40,066 nt of DNA from NCBI GenBank assembly GCA_035294245.1, contig DATGLG010000013.1, positions 1-40,066 on the forward strand, written 5' to 3'. Below, piece after piece: positions 8,080 through 16,334 of the stretch (positions are counted from its first letter, which is position 1; each line of letters opens with the position of its first letter). The notes under the pieces are model-generated. The model was not told where the DNA came from and ran no database searches. It saw only the letters and a list, made by a program, of their open reading frames with translations. The translations under genes were made by a program, and so were the position numbers. This DNA comes from DATGLG01 sp035294245 (GTDB taxonomy: Bacteria; Pseudomonadota; Alphaproteobacteria; JACZXZ01).

Positions 8080-9251
8080 ACCTTATGAGCCCGAGCTTGA
8101 ACGGAAGCGCGAGCGCCGGCGCGGAGAGCCGGCCGGCCGGCCGGCTTCTCGAGGTCAGAGGGGTGTGGAAGGCCTATACGGGCGATCAGTACGTTGTTCG
8201 GGACGTCACTTTCACCTTGAGGCCCGGGGAGTTCCTCACCCTGCTCGGACCGAGCGGCTCCGGAAAGACCACGACGCTCATGATGGTCGCCGGCTTCGAA
8301 ATGCCCGATCGGGGCGAGATCCGCGTCGATGGCAAGGACGTCGCCTGGCAGCCGCCCGAGCGCCGCAATTTCGGCATCGTCTTTCAGGGCTATGCCCTGT
8401 TTCCGCAGATGTCGGTGCTCGAAAATGTGGCGTTCCCGCTCCGAATGCGGCGATTGCCGCCATCGGCTCGTCGCCGCAAGTCCCTCGAGATGCTTGAAAA
8501 AGTAGGCCTGGCGGAATTTCGCGATCGCCGGCCGCGCGAGCTTTCCGGCGGCCAGCAGCAGCGCGTGGCACTTGCGCGCGCGCTGGTGTTCGAGCCGGAT
8601 GCGCTGCTCCTCGATGAACCGCTCGGCGCCCTGGATAGGAAGCTGAGAGAGGCGCTTCAGCTCGAGATCAAGGAGATCCAGCGCCGAATCGGGATCTCGA
8701 TCCTCTACGTGACCCATGACCAAGACGAGGCCATGATGATGTCCGACAACATCGCGGTCATGAACGAGGGGCGGATCGTGCAGATCGGGTCTCCCCGCGA
8801 CGTCTATCTGCATCCGAGAATCCCGTTCGTGGCAGGGTTTCTCGGCGAGACCAACCTACTGCGCTGCACCGATTGCGGGTCTGATGGAAGCTATGCGCGG
8901 GTGCGCTTCCAGAATGGTGTCATGGGCCGCGCTCAGGCGCCGCGAGAAGGCCGCCGGCGGCGATCGCCGCATGATGCCCTCGTCTCCATCCGCCCCGAGC
9001 GCATCCGGTTCCTCACCACCGGCGAGACCCCCGAGAACGTCATCGACGGCGTGGTTATCGACTGCACGTTCCTCGGGCATCACGCCCGCTATGTCGTCCG
9101 CGCCCTCGGACAGAAGCTCGTGGTCAGCAGCACGGATCCACACCTTGCGCAGCATCTGCGCATCGGCGACGCCGTGAGACTCGGCTGGGCCTGCGATGAA
9201 GCTCAAATTCTTGCCGAAGACGAGGACGACGGGGGAGAGCGCGGACGATGA
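8076..9251 (+). CDS. ABC importer ATPase, PotA-like with TOBE domain
   Basis: 391 residues from ATG 8076, inside the ATGA overlap with PotC. A longer frame upstream lies wholly within the permease gene and is rejected. Visible motifs in order are Walker A GPSGSGKT, Q-loop GYALFPQ, signature LSGGQQQR, Walker B ALLLDEPLGALD and the switch histidine in YVTHDQDEA. The C-terminal third (from about residue 270) has the regulatory TOBE fold typical of PotA/FbpC-type ATPases, with SIRPERIRF. Its stop overlaps the start of the deacetylase-like gene, which ties that enzyme to this importer. Confidence 0.93.
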   Translation: MNLMSPSLNGSASAGAESRPAGRLLEVRGVWKAYTGDQYVVRDVTFTLRPGEFLTLLGPSGSGKTTTLMMVAGFEMPDRGEIRVDGKDVAWQPPERRNFGIVFQGYALFPQMSVLENVAFPLRMRRLPPSARRRKSLEMLEKVGLAEFRDRRPRELSGGQQQRVALARALVFEPDALLLDEPLGALDRKLREALQLEIKEIQRRIGISILYVTHDQDEAMMMSDNIAVMNEGRIVQIGSPRDVYLHPRIPFVAGFLGETNLLRCTDCGSDGSYARVRFQNGVMGRAQAPREGRRRRSPHDALVSIRPERIRFLTTGETPENVIDGVVIDCTFLGHHARYVVRALGQKLVVSSTDPHLAQHLRIGDAVRLGWACDEAQILAEDEDDGGERGR

Positions 9252-10147
9252 TCAAGAACCGGATCCCTTGGCCCAAGGGGGCGCGCTGCGCCGTTAGCAT
9301 CACCTGGGATATGGACGCCGACAGCGGCCTCAATTGGTACAACCGCGACACCGCCGACAACCTCATTGCCTCGCAGTCCTATGTTCGATACGGCCCGCTG
9401 ATTGCCGTACCTCGGATCGCCGAGGAGCTCGCCCGCATCGAGATGCGCCAGACCTTCTTCGTGCCCGGCTGGTGCATCGAAAAATATCCGGCGCAGGTCG
9501 ACTTGCTGCTCGAGCACGGCCACGAGGTCGCTTTACACGGCTATCTTCACGAGCGCTCGAACGAGATGACGCCCGAGGACGAGCGCTATTGGCTCGGCCG
9601 CGCGGTAAAAGCGTATGCGAAGCATATGGGCAAGCGCCCGCGCGGGTGGAGGGCACCCAGCTTCGCATTTTCCAAATACTCGCTGCGCTACTTGATCGAG
9701 GAGGGATTTGAGTACGATTCGTCACTGATGGGGGATGACATCCCCTATGCGCTACGCGACGATCGCGGCTCACTCCTCGAATTCCCCACGGACTGGACGC
9801 TGGATGACTGGCCGCATTACGTCCATAACCGGGACTTTCATTACATGATGCCGATCTCGGCGCCGCAGCGAGCGATGGAGGTCTTTCGCGCGGAATTCGA
9901 CGCGGCGTGGCAGCATGGCGGCCTGTGGATTTCCGTTTGGCACCCCTTCGTCTCAGGTCGACTCGCGCGGTTCGGCGCCGTCTTGGAGCTGATCGACTAT
10001 ATGAAATCGAAGGGCGGAGTCTGGTTCGCCCCGCTCGAGGATGTCTGTGATCACGTGAAGGCGCTTATGAGAGATAAGCTCTGGCAGCCCCGCACCGAGA
10101 CGATACCGCTCTATCAGAGCCCCATCCCGGAATTCTCCAGGACGTGA
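9248..10147 (+). CDS. NodB-type polysaccharide deacetylase / PuuE-like amidohydrolase
   Basis: 299 residues starting in an ATGA overlap with the ATPase. The fold motifs are D21-M-D23 (general base and metal), H97-G-Y-L-H101 (metal histidines), WRAPSFAFS (substrate arginine) and a late ISVWHPF histidine. There is no signal peptide, so the protein is cytoplasmic. That argues against a wall or chitin deacetylase and favours a small-molecule amide or cyclic imide, as in allantoinase PuuE and related enzymes. Its coupling to an importer suggests it acts on the imported compound. The exact substrate is unknown. Confidence 0.85.
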   Translation: MIKNRIPWPKGARCAVSITWDMDADSGLNWYNRDTADNLIASQSYVRYGPLIAVPRIAEELARIEMRQTFFVPGWCIEKYPAQVDLLLEHGHEVALHGYLHERSNEMTPEDERYWLGRAVKAYAKHMGKRPRGWRAPSFAFSKYSLRYLIEEGFEYDSSLMGDDIPYALRDDRGSLLEFPTDWTLDDWPHYVHNRDFHYMMPISAPQRAMEVFRAEFDAAWQHGGLWISVWHPFVSGRLARFGAVLELIDYMKSKGGVWFAPLEDVCDHVKALMRDKLWQPRTETIPLYQSPIPEFSRT

Positions 10148-10236
10148 TCTGGCCTCCGCCAACGATCGATAGGATTTTTTGATTCCGGCCTTCACGAATT
10201 CATATTTTTCAAAAGCAACGCTGCGCGCTATAGGGG

Positions 10237-11622
10237 ATGGTCAAGCGCCGTATCAAGAGCGCGACAATCGGTATGGGAGGCTGCTTGTACGCAAGCTTGC
10301 GCGAGTTCATCGCAACGTTGAAGCGCGAGGGCTTGTTGCTCGTCGTCAATCGAGAGGTCGATCCAAAATTCGAGCTCAACGCTGTCCTCCGTAAGATCCA
10401 GGCCGGGCCCAACCTTCCGGTTCTGTTCGAGCGGGTGCGCGGCTCCCGTTTCCCGGTTATCAGCAATACGCTCGGCAATTACAGCATTATCGCCCGCTTG
10501 CTGGGCGTCGAGATCGGCAGCGTTGCGGCGCGCTGGGCCGAGCTTGCACGACCGAGCTCGAGCGCCATCCTGAAAGAGCACGCCGAGGAAAAGGCGCCGC
10601 TCAGGGAGATCTCGCTTTCGGAAATTCCGCACATCACCTATTCCGAAAAGGACGCCGGCCCTTATCTCACCGCCGGGGTGATCATCGCACGCGACCCGGA
10701 TACAGCCGTGGTCAACCTCTCCTATCATCGCATGCAGATCATCGGGCCCCACGAGCTGCGCTGCCGATTGAGCACGTCGGGCGATCTCTATCGCATTCAG
10801 CAGAAGGCGGAGAAGCGTAACGACGCGTTGCCAGCCGTGGTCGCCATCGGCTTGCCGCCCGCCGTCATGCTCGCAGGCGGCAGCACGATCGGGCCCGACC
10901 AAAGCGAATATGACCTCGCGGCGCGGATTTCGGGCAAGCGCTTTCCTCTCGTGCCGTCCCCGACCCTCGGGCTGCCCGTGCCGGACTCGACGGAGCTCGT
11001 CATCGAAGGGAAAATTCTGTCGGGCGTTCGGCGGCCCGAAGGCCCTTTCGGCGAGTGGATGGACTATTACGTCCGGACCACGGACAACCACGTTTTCCAG
11101 GTCGAGCATGCCTTCGCGCGGCCGGACGCGGTATTCTATGGCCTTAGCGCGGGGTCGGTGGAGGAGCTCGCCATAACGGCCGTGCCGATTGCCGGCAGCA
11201 TCTACAACAGCGTGCGCACCTGGGTTCCGTCGATCGAGGATGTGAGCTGTCTGCCCCTGCTGCAATTCTGCGCAATCAAGATCAACAAGCAATTCGAAGG
11301 GCAACAGAACCGGGCCATCGTCGCGGCGTTCGGGGCCGAAATGAACCGCGTACTGTATTGCGTGGTCGTCGACCCGGACGTCGACATCCATAACCCCGAG
11401 GATGTGTTGTGGGCGATCGCAACGCGCTGCCGACCGGATACCGGCGTGTTCCGGATACCCAACGTTCCATCCTTCGCGCGCGACCCGCATAAGATCCATT
11501 GGGGGCGGCTCGGCATCGACGCCACGAAGCCGCTCGAGCATGCGGCCGATTTCGAGCGAAAGCGGGTGCCGGGACTCGATGACATTAAACTCGAGGATTA
11601 TCTCGGAAAGATAGCCACGTGA
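10237..11622 (+). CDS. UbiD-family prFMN-dependent (de)carboxylase
   Basis: 461 residues. A later ATG at 10273 aligns better with the usual N-terminus (YASLREFIATLKREG), and neither start has a strong ribosome site. The key residues of the family are present: N160 and R165 (NLSYHR), and E268-G-P-F-G-E273 in RRPEGPFGEWMDYY, equivalent to the catalytic Arg-Glu-Glu set of Fdc1/UbiD. These enzymes use prenylated FMN to decarboxylate or carboxylate aromatic, heteroaromatic or alpha,beta-unsaturated acids. No UbiX prenyltransferase is in the window, so cofactor must come from elsewhere in the genome. It lies 89 bp after the deacetylase gene and 32 bp before the next importer, so it probably acts on an acid taken up by one of the two transporters. 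Confidence 0.92.
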   Translation: MVKRRIKSATIGMGGCLYASLREFIATLKREGLLLVVNREVDPKFELNAVLRKIQAGPNLPVLFERVRGSRFPVISNTLGNYSIIARLLGVEIGSVAARWAELARPSSSAILKEHAEEKAPLREISLSEIPHITYSEKDAGPYLTAGVIIARDPDTAVVNLSYHRMQIIGPHELRCRLSTSGDLYRIQQKAEKRNDALPAVVAIGLPPAVMLAGGSTIGPDQSEYDLAARISGKRFPLVPSPTLGLPVPDSTELVIEGKILSGVRRPEGPFGEWMDYYVRTTDNHVFQVEHAFARPDAVFYGLSAGSVEELAITAVPIAGSIYNSVRTWVPSIEDVSCLPLLQFCAIKINKQFEGQQNRAIVAAFGAEMNRVLYCVVVDPDVDIHNPEDVLWAIATRCRPDTGVFRIPNVPSFARDPHKIHWGRLGIDATKPLEHAADFERKRVPGLDDIKLEDYLGKIAT

Positions 11623-11654
11623 GTGGCAACCGGGAATTGCCAGGGGAGGCTTAG

Positions 11655-12671
11655 ATGCGGAACACGGGATTTGCGAGTACTGCGGTCGTGACCGCAGCGC
11701 TGATGCTTGCCGGGCCCGCGCCAGCGCAATCGGCAGAAGACGTCAGTTGCACGTTCGACTGGGTCGTGAACGGCACTCATGCCGGCTATTATGTCGCGGA
11801 GGACAAGGGCTACTACAAGGATGCTGGGCTGAACGTCACGCTCTCCCGCGGCTTCGGCTCGGGGGATACGATCAAGCGTGTCGGCTCCGGCGCCTCGACC
11901 TTCGGAATCGCTGATACGGCCGCAGTGATCGCAGCGCGGGCGAATGAGGATATCCCGGTTCGCATCGTCGCCATGGTCTATCAAAAGGCGACGCTTGGCC
12001 TCATTTATCTCGACAAATCGGGGATCAAATCACCCAAGGACCTCGAGGGGCGCGCCGTCGGGCGCTCGGCCTCGGGCGCTTCGGTCAACATGTTTCCCGC
12101 CTTCCTCAAGGCCAATAATGTCGACCGCAGCAAGATCAAGGAAGTCGTCGTCGATGCCGCGACCTTCCTCCCGTTGCTGATGTCGGGGCGGGTCGACGCT
12201 GTGCTGGAGCAGAGTGTGAACGCCGGCCGCTTCAAGGAGGCGGCTGCGAAGGAGGGGCTCAAGGCCATCACCATGCCCTATGCCGATTTCGGCCTCGACA
12301 CCTATGGCAACGCCATCATCGTCAACCCGAAGACCATTGCCGAGAAACCCGAGGGCGTTCGACGCTTCGTCGAGGCTTCCCTCAAAGGCATCGCCTACGC
12401 CTTCGCTCATCCCGAGGAGGCCCTGTCGATCGAGCGTAAGACCAACCCCGAGCTCGACGCCAAGAGTGCGATGGACGAGCTCGTTGTCATGAAGCAGGTA
12501 TCGGTGACCGATGATGTGCGCAAGCATGGGCTCGGCGCCATCAGCGAGGCGAAGATGACGGCAACGCGTGACGTGGTGACCAAGGCGCTCGGGTTGAAGC
12601 GCGTCGTACCTCTCCAGGAGATTTACACGACCGACTTTCTGCCCAAACGGCCCATCGAGCCATCGAACTGA
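11655..12671 (+). CDS. ABC importer substrate-binding protein, NMT1/THI5/SsuA type
   Basis: 338 residues with a Sec signal peptide (hydrophobic residues 8-20, cleavage near AQSAED). The mature start CTFDWVVNGTHAGYYVAEDKGYYKDAGLNV is diagnostic of the NMT1/SsuA-like family, which binds pyrimidines, sulfonates, nitrate or aromatic carboxylates. GSGDTIKRVGSGASTFGIADT forms part of the ligand cleft. It is preceded by AGGGGAGG and followed 6 bp later by its ATPase. The ligand cannot be read from the sequence; the adjacent UbiD decarboxylase makes an aromatic or heteroaromatic acid plausible. Confidence 0.9.
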   Translation: MRNTGFASTAVVTAALMLAGPAPAQSAEDVSCTFDWVVNGTHAGYYVAEDKGYYKDAGLNVTLSRGFGSGDTIKRVGSGASTFGIADTAAVIAARANEDIPVRIVAMVYQKATLGLIYLDKSGIKSPKDLEGRAVGRSASGASVNMFPAFLKANNVDRSKIKEVVVDAATFLPLLMSGRVDAVLEQSVNAGRFKEAAAKEGLKAITMPYADFGLDTYGNAIIVNPKTIAEKPEGVRRFVEASLKGIAYAFAHPEEALSIERKTNPELDAKSAMDELVVMKQVSVTDDVRKHGLGAISEAKMTATRDVVTKALGLKRVVPLQEIYTTDFLPKRPIEPSN

Positions 12672-12677
12672 ACGGGG

Positions 12678-13532
12678 ATGAAAGTCGCCGAATCGTCGAT
12701 CGAGACCGCGGACCGAGGTTCGCCGGCGCGGGATTTCGTTGCCGTCCGCGGGGTCTGCAAGTCCTATATGACCCGCTCCGGCGACAATGTCGTGGCGCTC
12801 CGCGGCGTCAATCTCGAAATCGCTCGCGACGAGTTCGTCACTTTCGTCGGCCCGAGCGGCTGCGGCAAGAGCACTCTCCTCAAGCTGATCAGCGGCCATC
12901 TCAAGCCCAGCGAGGGCGAGCTGCACGTCAATGGCAGGCGACTCGAGAAGCCGTCGCGGGACATCGGCATGGTGTTCCAGCGCCCCGTGCTGCTGCCTTG
13001 GCGAACAGTGCTCGACAATATCCTCTTTCCGATCGAGATGCTCGGCTGGCGGATAGGCGACTACATGGAGGAGGCGAACCGGCTCATCGATCTGGTCGGC
13101 TTGCGAGGGTTCGAGCGCGCGCGACCCGACGAGCTCTCGGGCGGCATGCAGCAGCGGGTCGCCATCTGCCGTGCCCTCGTCTACGACCCGCAACTCTTGT
13201 TGATGGACGAGCCGTTCGCGGCGCTCGACGCCATGACGCGGGAGGAGCTTGGCATGGAGCTCCTCAACATCTGGACCCGGCGGCGTAAGACGGTCGTCTT
13301 CGTCACCCATAGCATCACCGAGGCCGTGCTGCTGGCCGACCGAGTCGTCGTCATGACGCCGCGCCCTGGCCAGATTGTCGAGGAAATTCCCATCACGTTA
13401 CCCCGACCGCGCATGCTCGGCATGGAGTTCAGTGACGCGTTCAAGGATTATGTCGAGAGAATCCGCGGGCTGATCCATTCCCGTCCCGCGGCGCCGGCCG
13501 GAAATGGGCGCGCCCATGGAGGTGCCGCATGA
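12678..13532 (+). CDS. ABC importer ATPase, SsuB/TauB type
   Basis: 284 residues. Walker A GPSGCGKS, Q-loop QRPVLLPWRTV, signature LSGGMQQR, Walker B LLLMDEPFAALDAMTRE and switch FVTHSITEAV are all present. The PWRTV Q-loop and the ALDAMTRE context are typical of the nitrate/sulfonate/taurine importer class. There is no extra regulatory domain, unlike the PotA-like ATPase upstream. Its stop overlaps the permease start (ATGA, 13529-13532). Confidence 0.92.
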   Translation: MKVAESSIETADRGSPARDFVAVRGVCKSYMTRSGDNVVALRGVNLEIARDEFVTFVGPSGCGKSTLLKLISGHLKPSEGELHVNGRRLEKPSRDIGMVFQRPVLLPWRTVLDNILFPIEMLGWRIGDYMEEANRLIDLVGLRGFERARPDELSGGMQQRVAICRALVYDPQLLLMDEPFAALDAMTREELGMELLNIWTRRRKTVVFVTHSITEAVLLADRVVVMTPRPGQIVEEIPITLPRPRMLGMEFSDAFKDYVERIRGLIHSRPAAPAGNGRAHGGAA

Positions 13533-14320
13533 GCGCGCGGGCCGGGTTGCGGCGATTGGTCGTCGAATATGGCCAGGCGGGCGTCACCATTGTCGGTCTC
13601 ATCCTTGCTTGGGAAGCGATTTGCGATTGGGGACACGTGCCCGTTTGGCTGTTGCCGGCACCGAGCCGCATCGCCCGCGAGACCTGGTCCATCCGCGCCA
13701 TCCTGCCGGTGCATTTCCTCGCTACCCTCTGGGCGGTGCTCGGCGGCTTTTTCCTGGCGCTTGCGACGGGCGTGCCGCTGGCGATCGCTGTGGTCTATTC
13801 ACCGTTCCTGCGCCGCGTCATCTATCCCTTCCTCCTCATGCTGCAATCGGTGCCGAAAGTCGCAATTGCCCCGCTGCTGCTGATCTGGGTTGGCTATGGC
13901 ATGACCTCGAACATGATCGTGGCGGCGACGGTCGCCTTTTTCCCCATCGTCATCAACACGGCGACCGGCCTCGAAGCCGTCGAGCCCGAGCTTCTCGAGC
14001 TGACCTCGTCCTTTGACGCGAGCAAGCTTAAGATTTTCTGGAAGGTGCGGCTGCCCTGGTCGCTTCCTTATCTTTTCAGCAGCCTCAAAGTTGCCATCAC
14101 CCTTGCCGTCATCGGGGCCGTCGTCGCCGAGTTCATCGGCGCCGACAAGGGTCTGGGCTACCTCATCCTGTCGAGCTCGGGGAACATGAAGACGGCCCTG
14201 ATGTTCGGCGTCCTGGCTCTATTGTCGCTCCTCGGCATCCTTTGCTTCTACGCCGTCGTCTGGATCGAGAAGCTGCTCTGCCCATGGTACCTATCGCGGT
14301 CGCGCGCGGCGGCCGCCTGA
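13529..14320 (+). CDS. ABC importer permease, SsuC/TauC type
   Basis: 263 residues with about six membrane segments. The EAA-type loop reads EPELLELTSSFDASKLKIFWKVRLPWSLPYLF, and the family motif GAVVAEFIGADKGLGYLI follows. A single permease gene implies a homodimeric channel, as in SsuC and TauC. It is the last gene of the long plus-strand operon. A 155-bp gap with a Crp/Fnr-like site then separates it from nirK, so nirK is probably an independent unit. Confidence 0.92.
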   Translation: MSARAGLRRLVVEYGQAGVTIVGLILAWEAICDWGHVPVWLLPAPSRIARETWSIRAILPVHFLATLWAVLGGFFLALATGVPLAIAVVYSPFLRRVIYPFLLMLQSVPKVAIAPLLLIWVGYGMTSNMIVAATVAFFPIVINTATGLEAVEPELLELTSSFDASKLKIFWKVRLPWSLPYLFSSLKVAITLAVIGAVVAEFIGADKGLGYLILSSSGNMKTALMFGVLALLSLLGILCFYAVVWIEKLLCPWYLSRSRAAAA

Positions 14321-14390
14321 CGGCAGCTCAACCCATCGGCGGGCAAGGGCGCGGCGCGATGCCGCAACTGCAAAAAAACACGCGGCGCCT

Positions 14391-14404
14391 TTGACGCAGC
14401 GCAA
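14391..14404 (+). promoter_or_regulatory. Candidate Crp/Fnr-family (FNR/NNR/DNR) box upstream of nirK
   Basis: TTGACGCAGCGCAA fits TTG-N8-CAA, the 14-bp frame of the TTGAT-N4-ATCAA consensus. The left half TTGAC is a common NNR-type half-site; the right half is weaker. It lies 72 bp before the nirK start. If centred at -41.5, this gives a transcription start near 14439 and a leader of about 36 nt. Denitrification genes are commonly controlled this way in response to low oxygen and NO. Confidence 0.5.
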
Positions 14405-14475
14405 ACACGAGCGCATCCGGGCATGCCATCCTCTCTCGCGGACCGACAGGGGTCCTCATGTGAGGAGTATGGGCA

Positions 14476-15573
14476 ATGAACGCGAATCTCCGTCGCGGGA
14501 CATTCAAGGCTGCCACGATTGCAGCAGGCGTGCTCGCAGGCGCCGGCGGTCTGGGCGGCGCCTCTCTCTCCGCGGCCGAGATCCATGACCATATGGCGGC
14601 ACCTATTGCGGTTACTGCTGCGACAGCAAGCCTTCCCGATATCGCGCGCGATCCCGCCGATTTGCCGCCCGCGATCGGAGCGCGCGGTCCGCGCCACGTG
14701 CGGGTTGACCTCGAGACCGTCGAAGCGGTCGGCCGGCTCGCCGACGGCACGAGCTACCCCTACTGGACGTTCACTATAGCGGGACAGCCGCCGAAGGTTC
14801 CGGGGCCGATGATTCGCGTGCGCGTCGGCGATGTTGTCGAGCTTCATTTGCGCAACAACGAGAAGAGCACGATGACCCACAACATCGACCTGCACGCCGT
14901 CTCCGGCCCCCATGGCGGCGGCATGGCGACGGTCGTGGCGCCCGGCGAGGAGAAGAGCTTCTCTTTCACTGCGACGACGCCGGGTCTCTACGTCTATCAC
15001 TGCGCGACGGCGCCGGTTGCCCTTCACATTGCCAGCGGCATGTTCGGCATGATCCTCGTCGAGCCTGCCGGCGGGCTGCCCAAGGTGGATCACGAGTACT
15101 ATGTCGTGCAGAGCGACATGTATACGGATAAGCCCTTCGGTGCGGCCGGCGAGGCGAGCCCCGACTACGACAAGATCGTCGCAGAGACGCCGGACTACTT
15201 CGTCTTCAACGGTACGGCGGATGCGCTCGTGACCCATCCGCTGCGGGCCAAGACGGGCGAGACGGTGCTCATCTTCTTCGGCGATGCCGGGCCGAACAAG
15301 GCGGCATCCTTCCATGTCATCGGACAGATCATGAGCAGGCTCTACATGGAGGGCGCGCTTCTGTCACGGCCCGTCGACGGCGTGCAGACGACGACGGTTG
15401 CGCCCGGCGGCGCGGTGGTTGCCGAATTCAAGCCCCTTGTCCCCGGTACCTATGCCCTCGTGGATCACGCCATCATACGCACCGAGCGGGGCGCGAAGGG
15501 GCTCTTCATCGTCGACGGCCCTGGCGACCCGTCAGTCTTCGCCGCGCAGCCGCGAACGGCAAGCTTGCCCTGA
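14476..15573 (+). CDS. nirK: Copper-containing nitrite reductase (NO-forming), class II
   Basis: 365 residues with an N-terminal export signal (RR at 6-7, hydrophobic 12-33). Two cupredoxin domains. Type 1 copper ligands are H135, C176, H184 and M189. Type 2 copper ligands are H140, H175 and H331. The catalytic acid pair D138 (HNIDLH) and H280 (SFHVIG) is also present, so the enzyme should be active. The short YHCATAPVALHIASGM loop is that of AniA-like class II enzymes. It reduces nitrite to nitric oxide in the periplasm with electrons from a cupredoxin or cytochrome c. GAGGAG precedes the ATG. No nirV, nnrS or nor gene is adjacent. A strong hairpin follows the stop. Confidence 0.97.
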   Translation: MNANLRRGTFKAATIAAGVLAGAGGLGGASLSAAEIHDHMAAPIAVTAATASLPDIARDPADLPPAIGARGPRHVRVDLETVEAVGRLADGTSYPYWTFTIAGQPPKVPGPMIRVRVGDVVELHLRNNEKSTMTHNIDLHAVSGPHGGGMATVVAPGEEKSFSFTATTPGLYVYHCATAPVALHIASGMFGMILVEPAGGLPKVDHEYYVVQSDMYTDKPFGAAGEASPDYDKIVAETPDYFVFNGTADALVTHPLRAKTGETVLIFFGDAGPNKAASFHVIGQIMSRLYMEGALLSRPVDGVQTTTVAPGGAVVAEFKPLVPGTYALVDHAIIRTERGAKGLFIVDGPGDPSVFAAQPRTASLP

Positions 15574-15589
15574 TCGGACTTCTCCCATA

Positions 15590-15616
15590 CGGCCCGTCCC
15601 GCAAAGGGACGGGCCG
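15590..15616 (+). terminator. Strong hairpin downstream of nirK
   Basis: Perfect 11-bp arms (CGGCCCGTCCC and GGGACGGGCCG) enclose the loop GCAAA, starting 16 bp after the nirK stop. No clear T-tract follows (CCTTGCGC), so it is either a weak intrinsic terminator or a 3'-end stabilising hairpin. It also lies between the convergent nirK and GNAT genes. Confidence 0.7.
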
Positions 15617-15657
15617 CCTTGCGCGCGGCAACAGCAACGACCGATGGTCGCGCTTGC

Positions 15658-16182
15658 TCACCCCCCCGCGGCCTCGACAGCGTCGCTCGGTGGAAGAGCA
15701 TATGCAAGATAGCGAACGGTCTTGCGGCCCTGGTGAATCTGCGCGCGGCCGACCTCGACGAACCCGAGTGCGGCGTGGAACGCATCGGACGCCGGGTTGG
15801 GCGGCTCGGCGTTCACCTCGCAGACGATGACCGCGTGGCCGGCGCTGCGGGCACGCGCGAAGAGATCAGCGTAGAGGAGGCGTGCGTAGCCGCGCCCACG
15901 CGCGAGTGGCGCCACCACGACGCGGTCGACATAGACGAACCGCGCATAACGGCTGCGAAACCACAGGTAGTTTGGGCTGTCATAGGCGGCCCTCTCGTCG
16001 AAGGCGAGGAGGAAGGCGTCGAGGGCGCCAAGGCGGCGCGCGTGGAAAGCTTGGCACAGCAAGGCGGAAAGGCGCTCGGGCTCGAGCCATGACAGCTCGA
16101 CGGCATGGGCGTTGTTAAGGTCGAGGACCGCGGCCTCCAGGCTGCGCGGGATCGGCAGTGGAATATGCTCGCCGGTAATCAT
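15658..16182 (-). CDS. GNAT-family N-acetyltransferase
   Basis: 174 residues. The acetyl-CoA binding motif A is visible as VDRVVVAPLARGRGYARLLYADL (about residues 86-108), with the R/Q-x-x-G-x-G/A core RGRGYA. A later NPASDAFHAALGFVEVG gives the typical C-terminal strand-helix of the fold. The acceptor substrate cannot be inferred. It is a single gene, convergent with nirK and divergent from pcm, with 152 bp to the latter. Confidence 0.85.
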   Translation of the reverse strand: MITGEHIPLPIPRSLEAAVLDLNNAHAVELSWLEPERLSALLCQAFHARRLGALDAFLLAFDERAAYDSPNYLWFRSRYARFVYVDRVVVAPLARGRGYARLLYADLFARARSAGHAVIVCEVNAEPPNPASDAFHAALGFVEVGRAQIHQGRKTVRYLAYALPPSDAVEAAGG

Positions 16183-16334
16183 CGCCCCCTCTTGCCGGTC
16201 GCGTCACCCCGGATCCTAGGCTGCCGCGCGCTGGCGGGAAAGCCCGTCCGCTTGTTTTGCGCTTCCCCGTCGCAGGGGAACGACCCTACATTAGGCGGGC
16301 TGCGCCGCACCCCGCATGAGGTGAAGGCATTCCA

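Noticed and set aside
8127..8146. Long GGCC-repeat palindrome near the start of the PotA-like gene
   Set aside because: It lies inside the coding sequence and is explained by codons for Arg-Pro-Ala-Gly-Arg in GC-rich DNA.
10228..11541. 437-residue open frame on the minus strand
   Set aside because: It is antisense to the UbiD gene, which has complete catalytic motifs.
12030..13310. 426-residue open frame on the minus strand
   Set aside because: It lies antisense to the NMT1-type binding protein and its ATPase, both with clear motifs; the translation is a GC-rich shadow without domains.
14371..14399. GCGGC/GCCGC hairpin followed by an A-tract before nirK
   Set aside because: On the plus strand the tract is A, not U, so it does not fit an intrinsic terminator for the upstream operon.
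14453..14466. CCTCA/TGAGG inverted repeat overlapping the nirK ribosome site
   Set aside because: The 5-bp arms have almost no loop, so a stable hairpin is unlikely; probably chance around the GAGGAG sequence.
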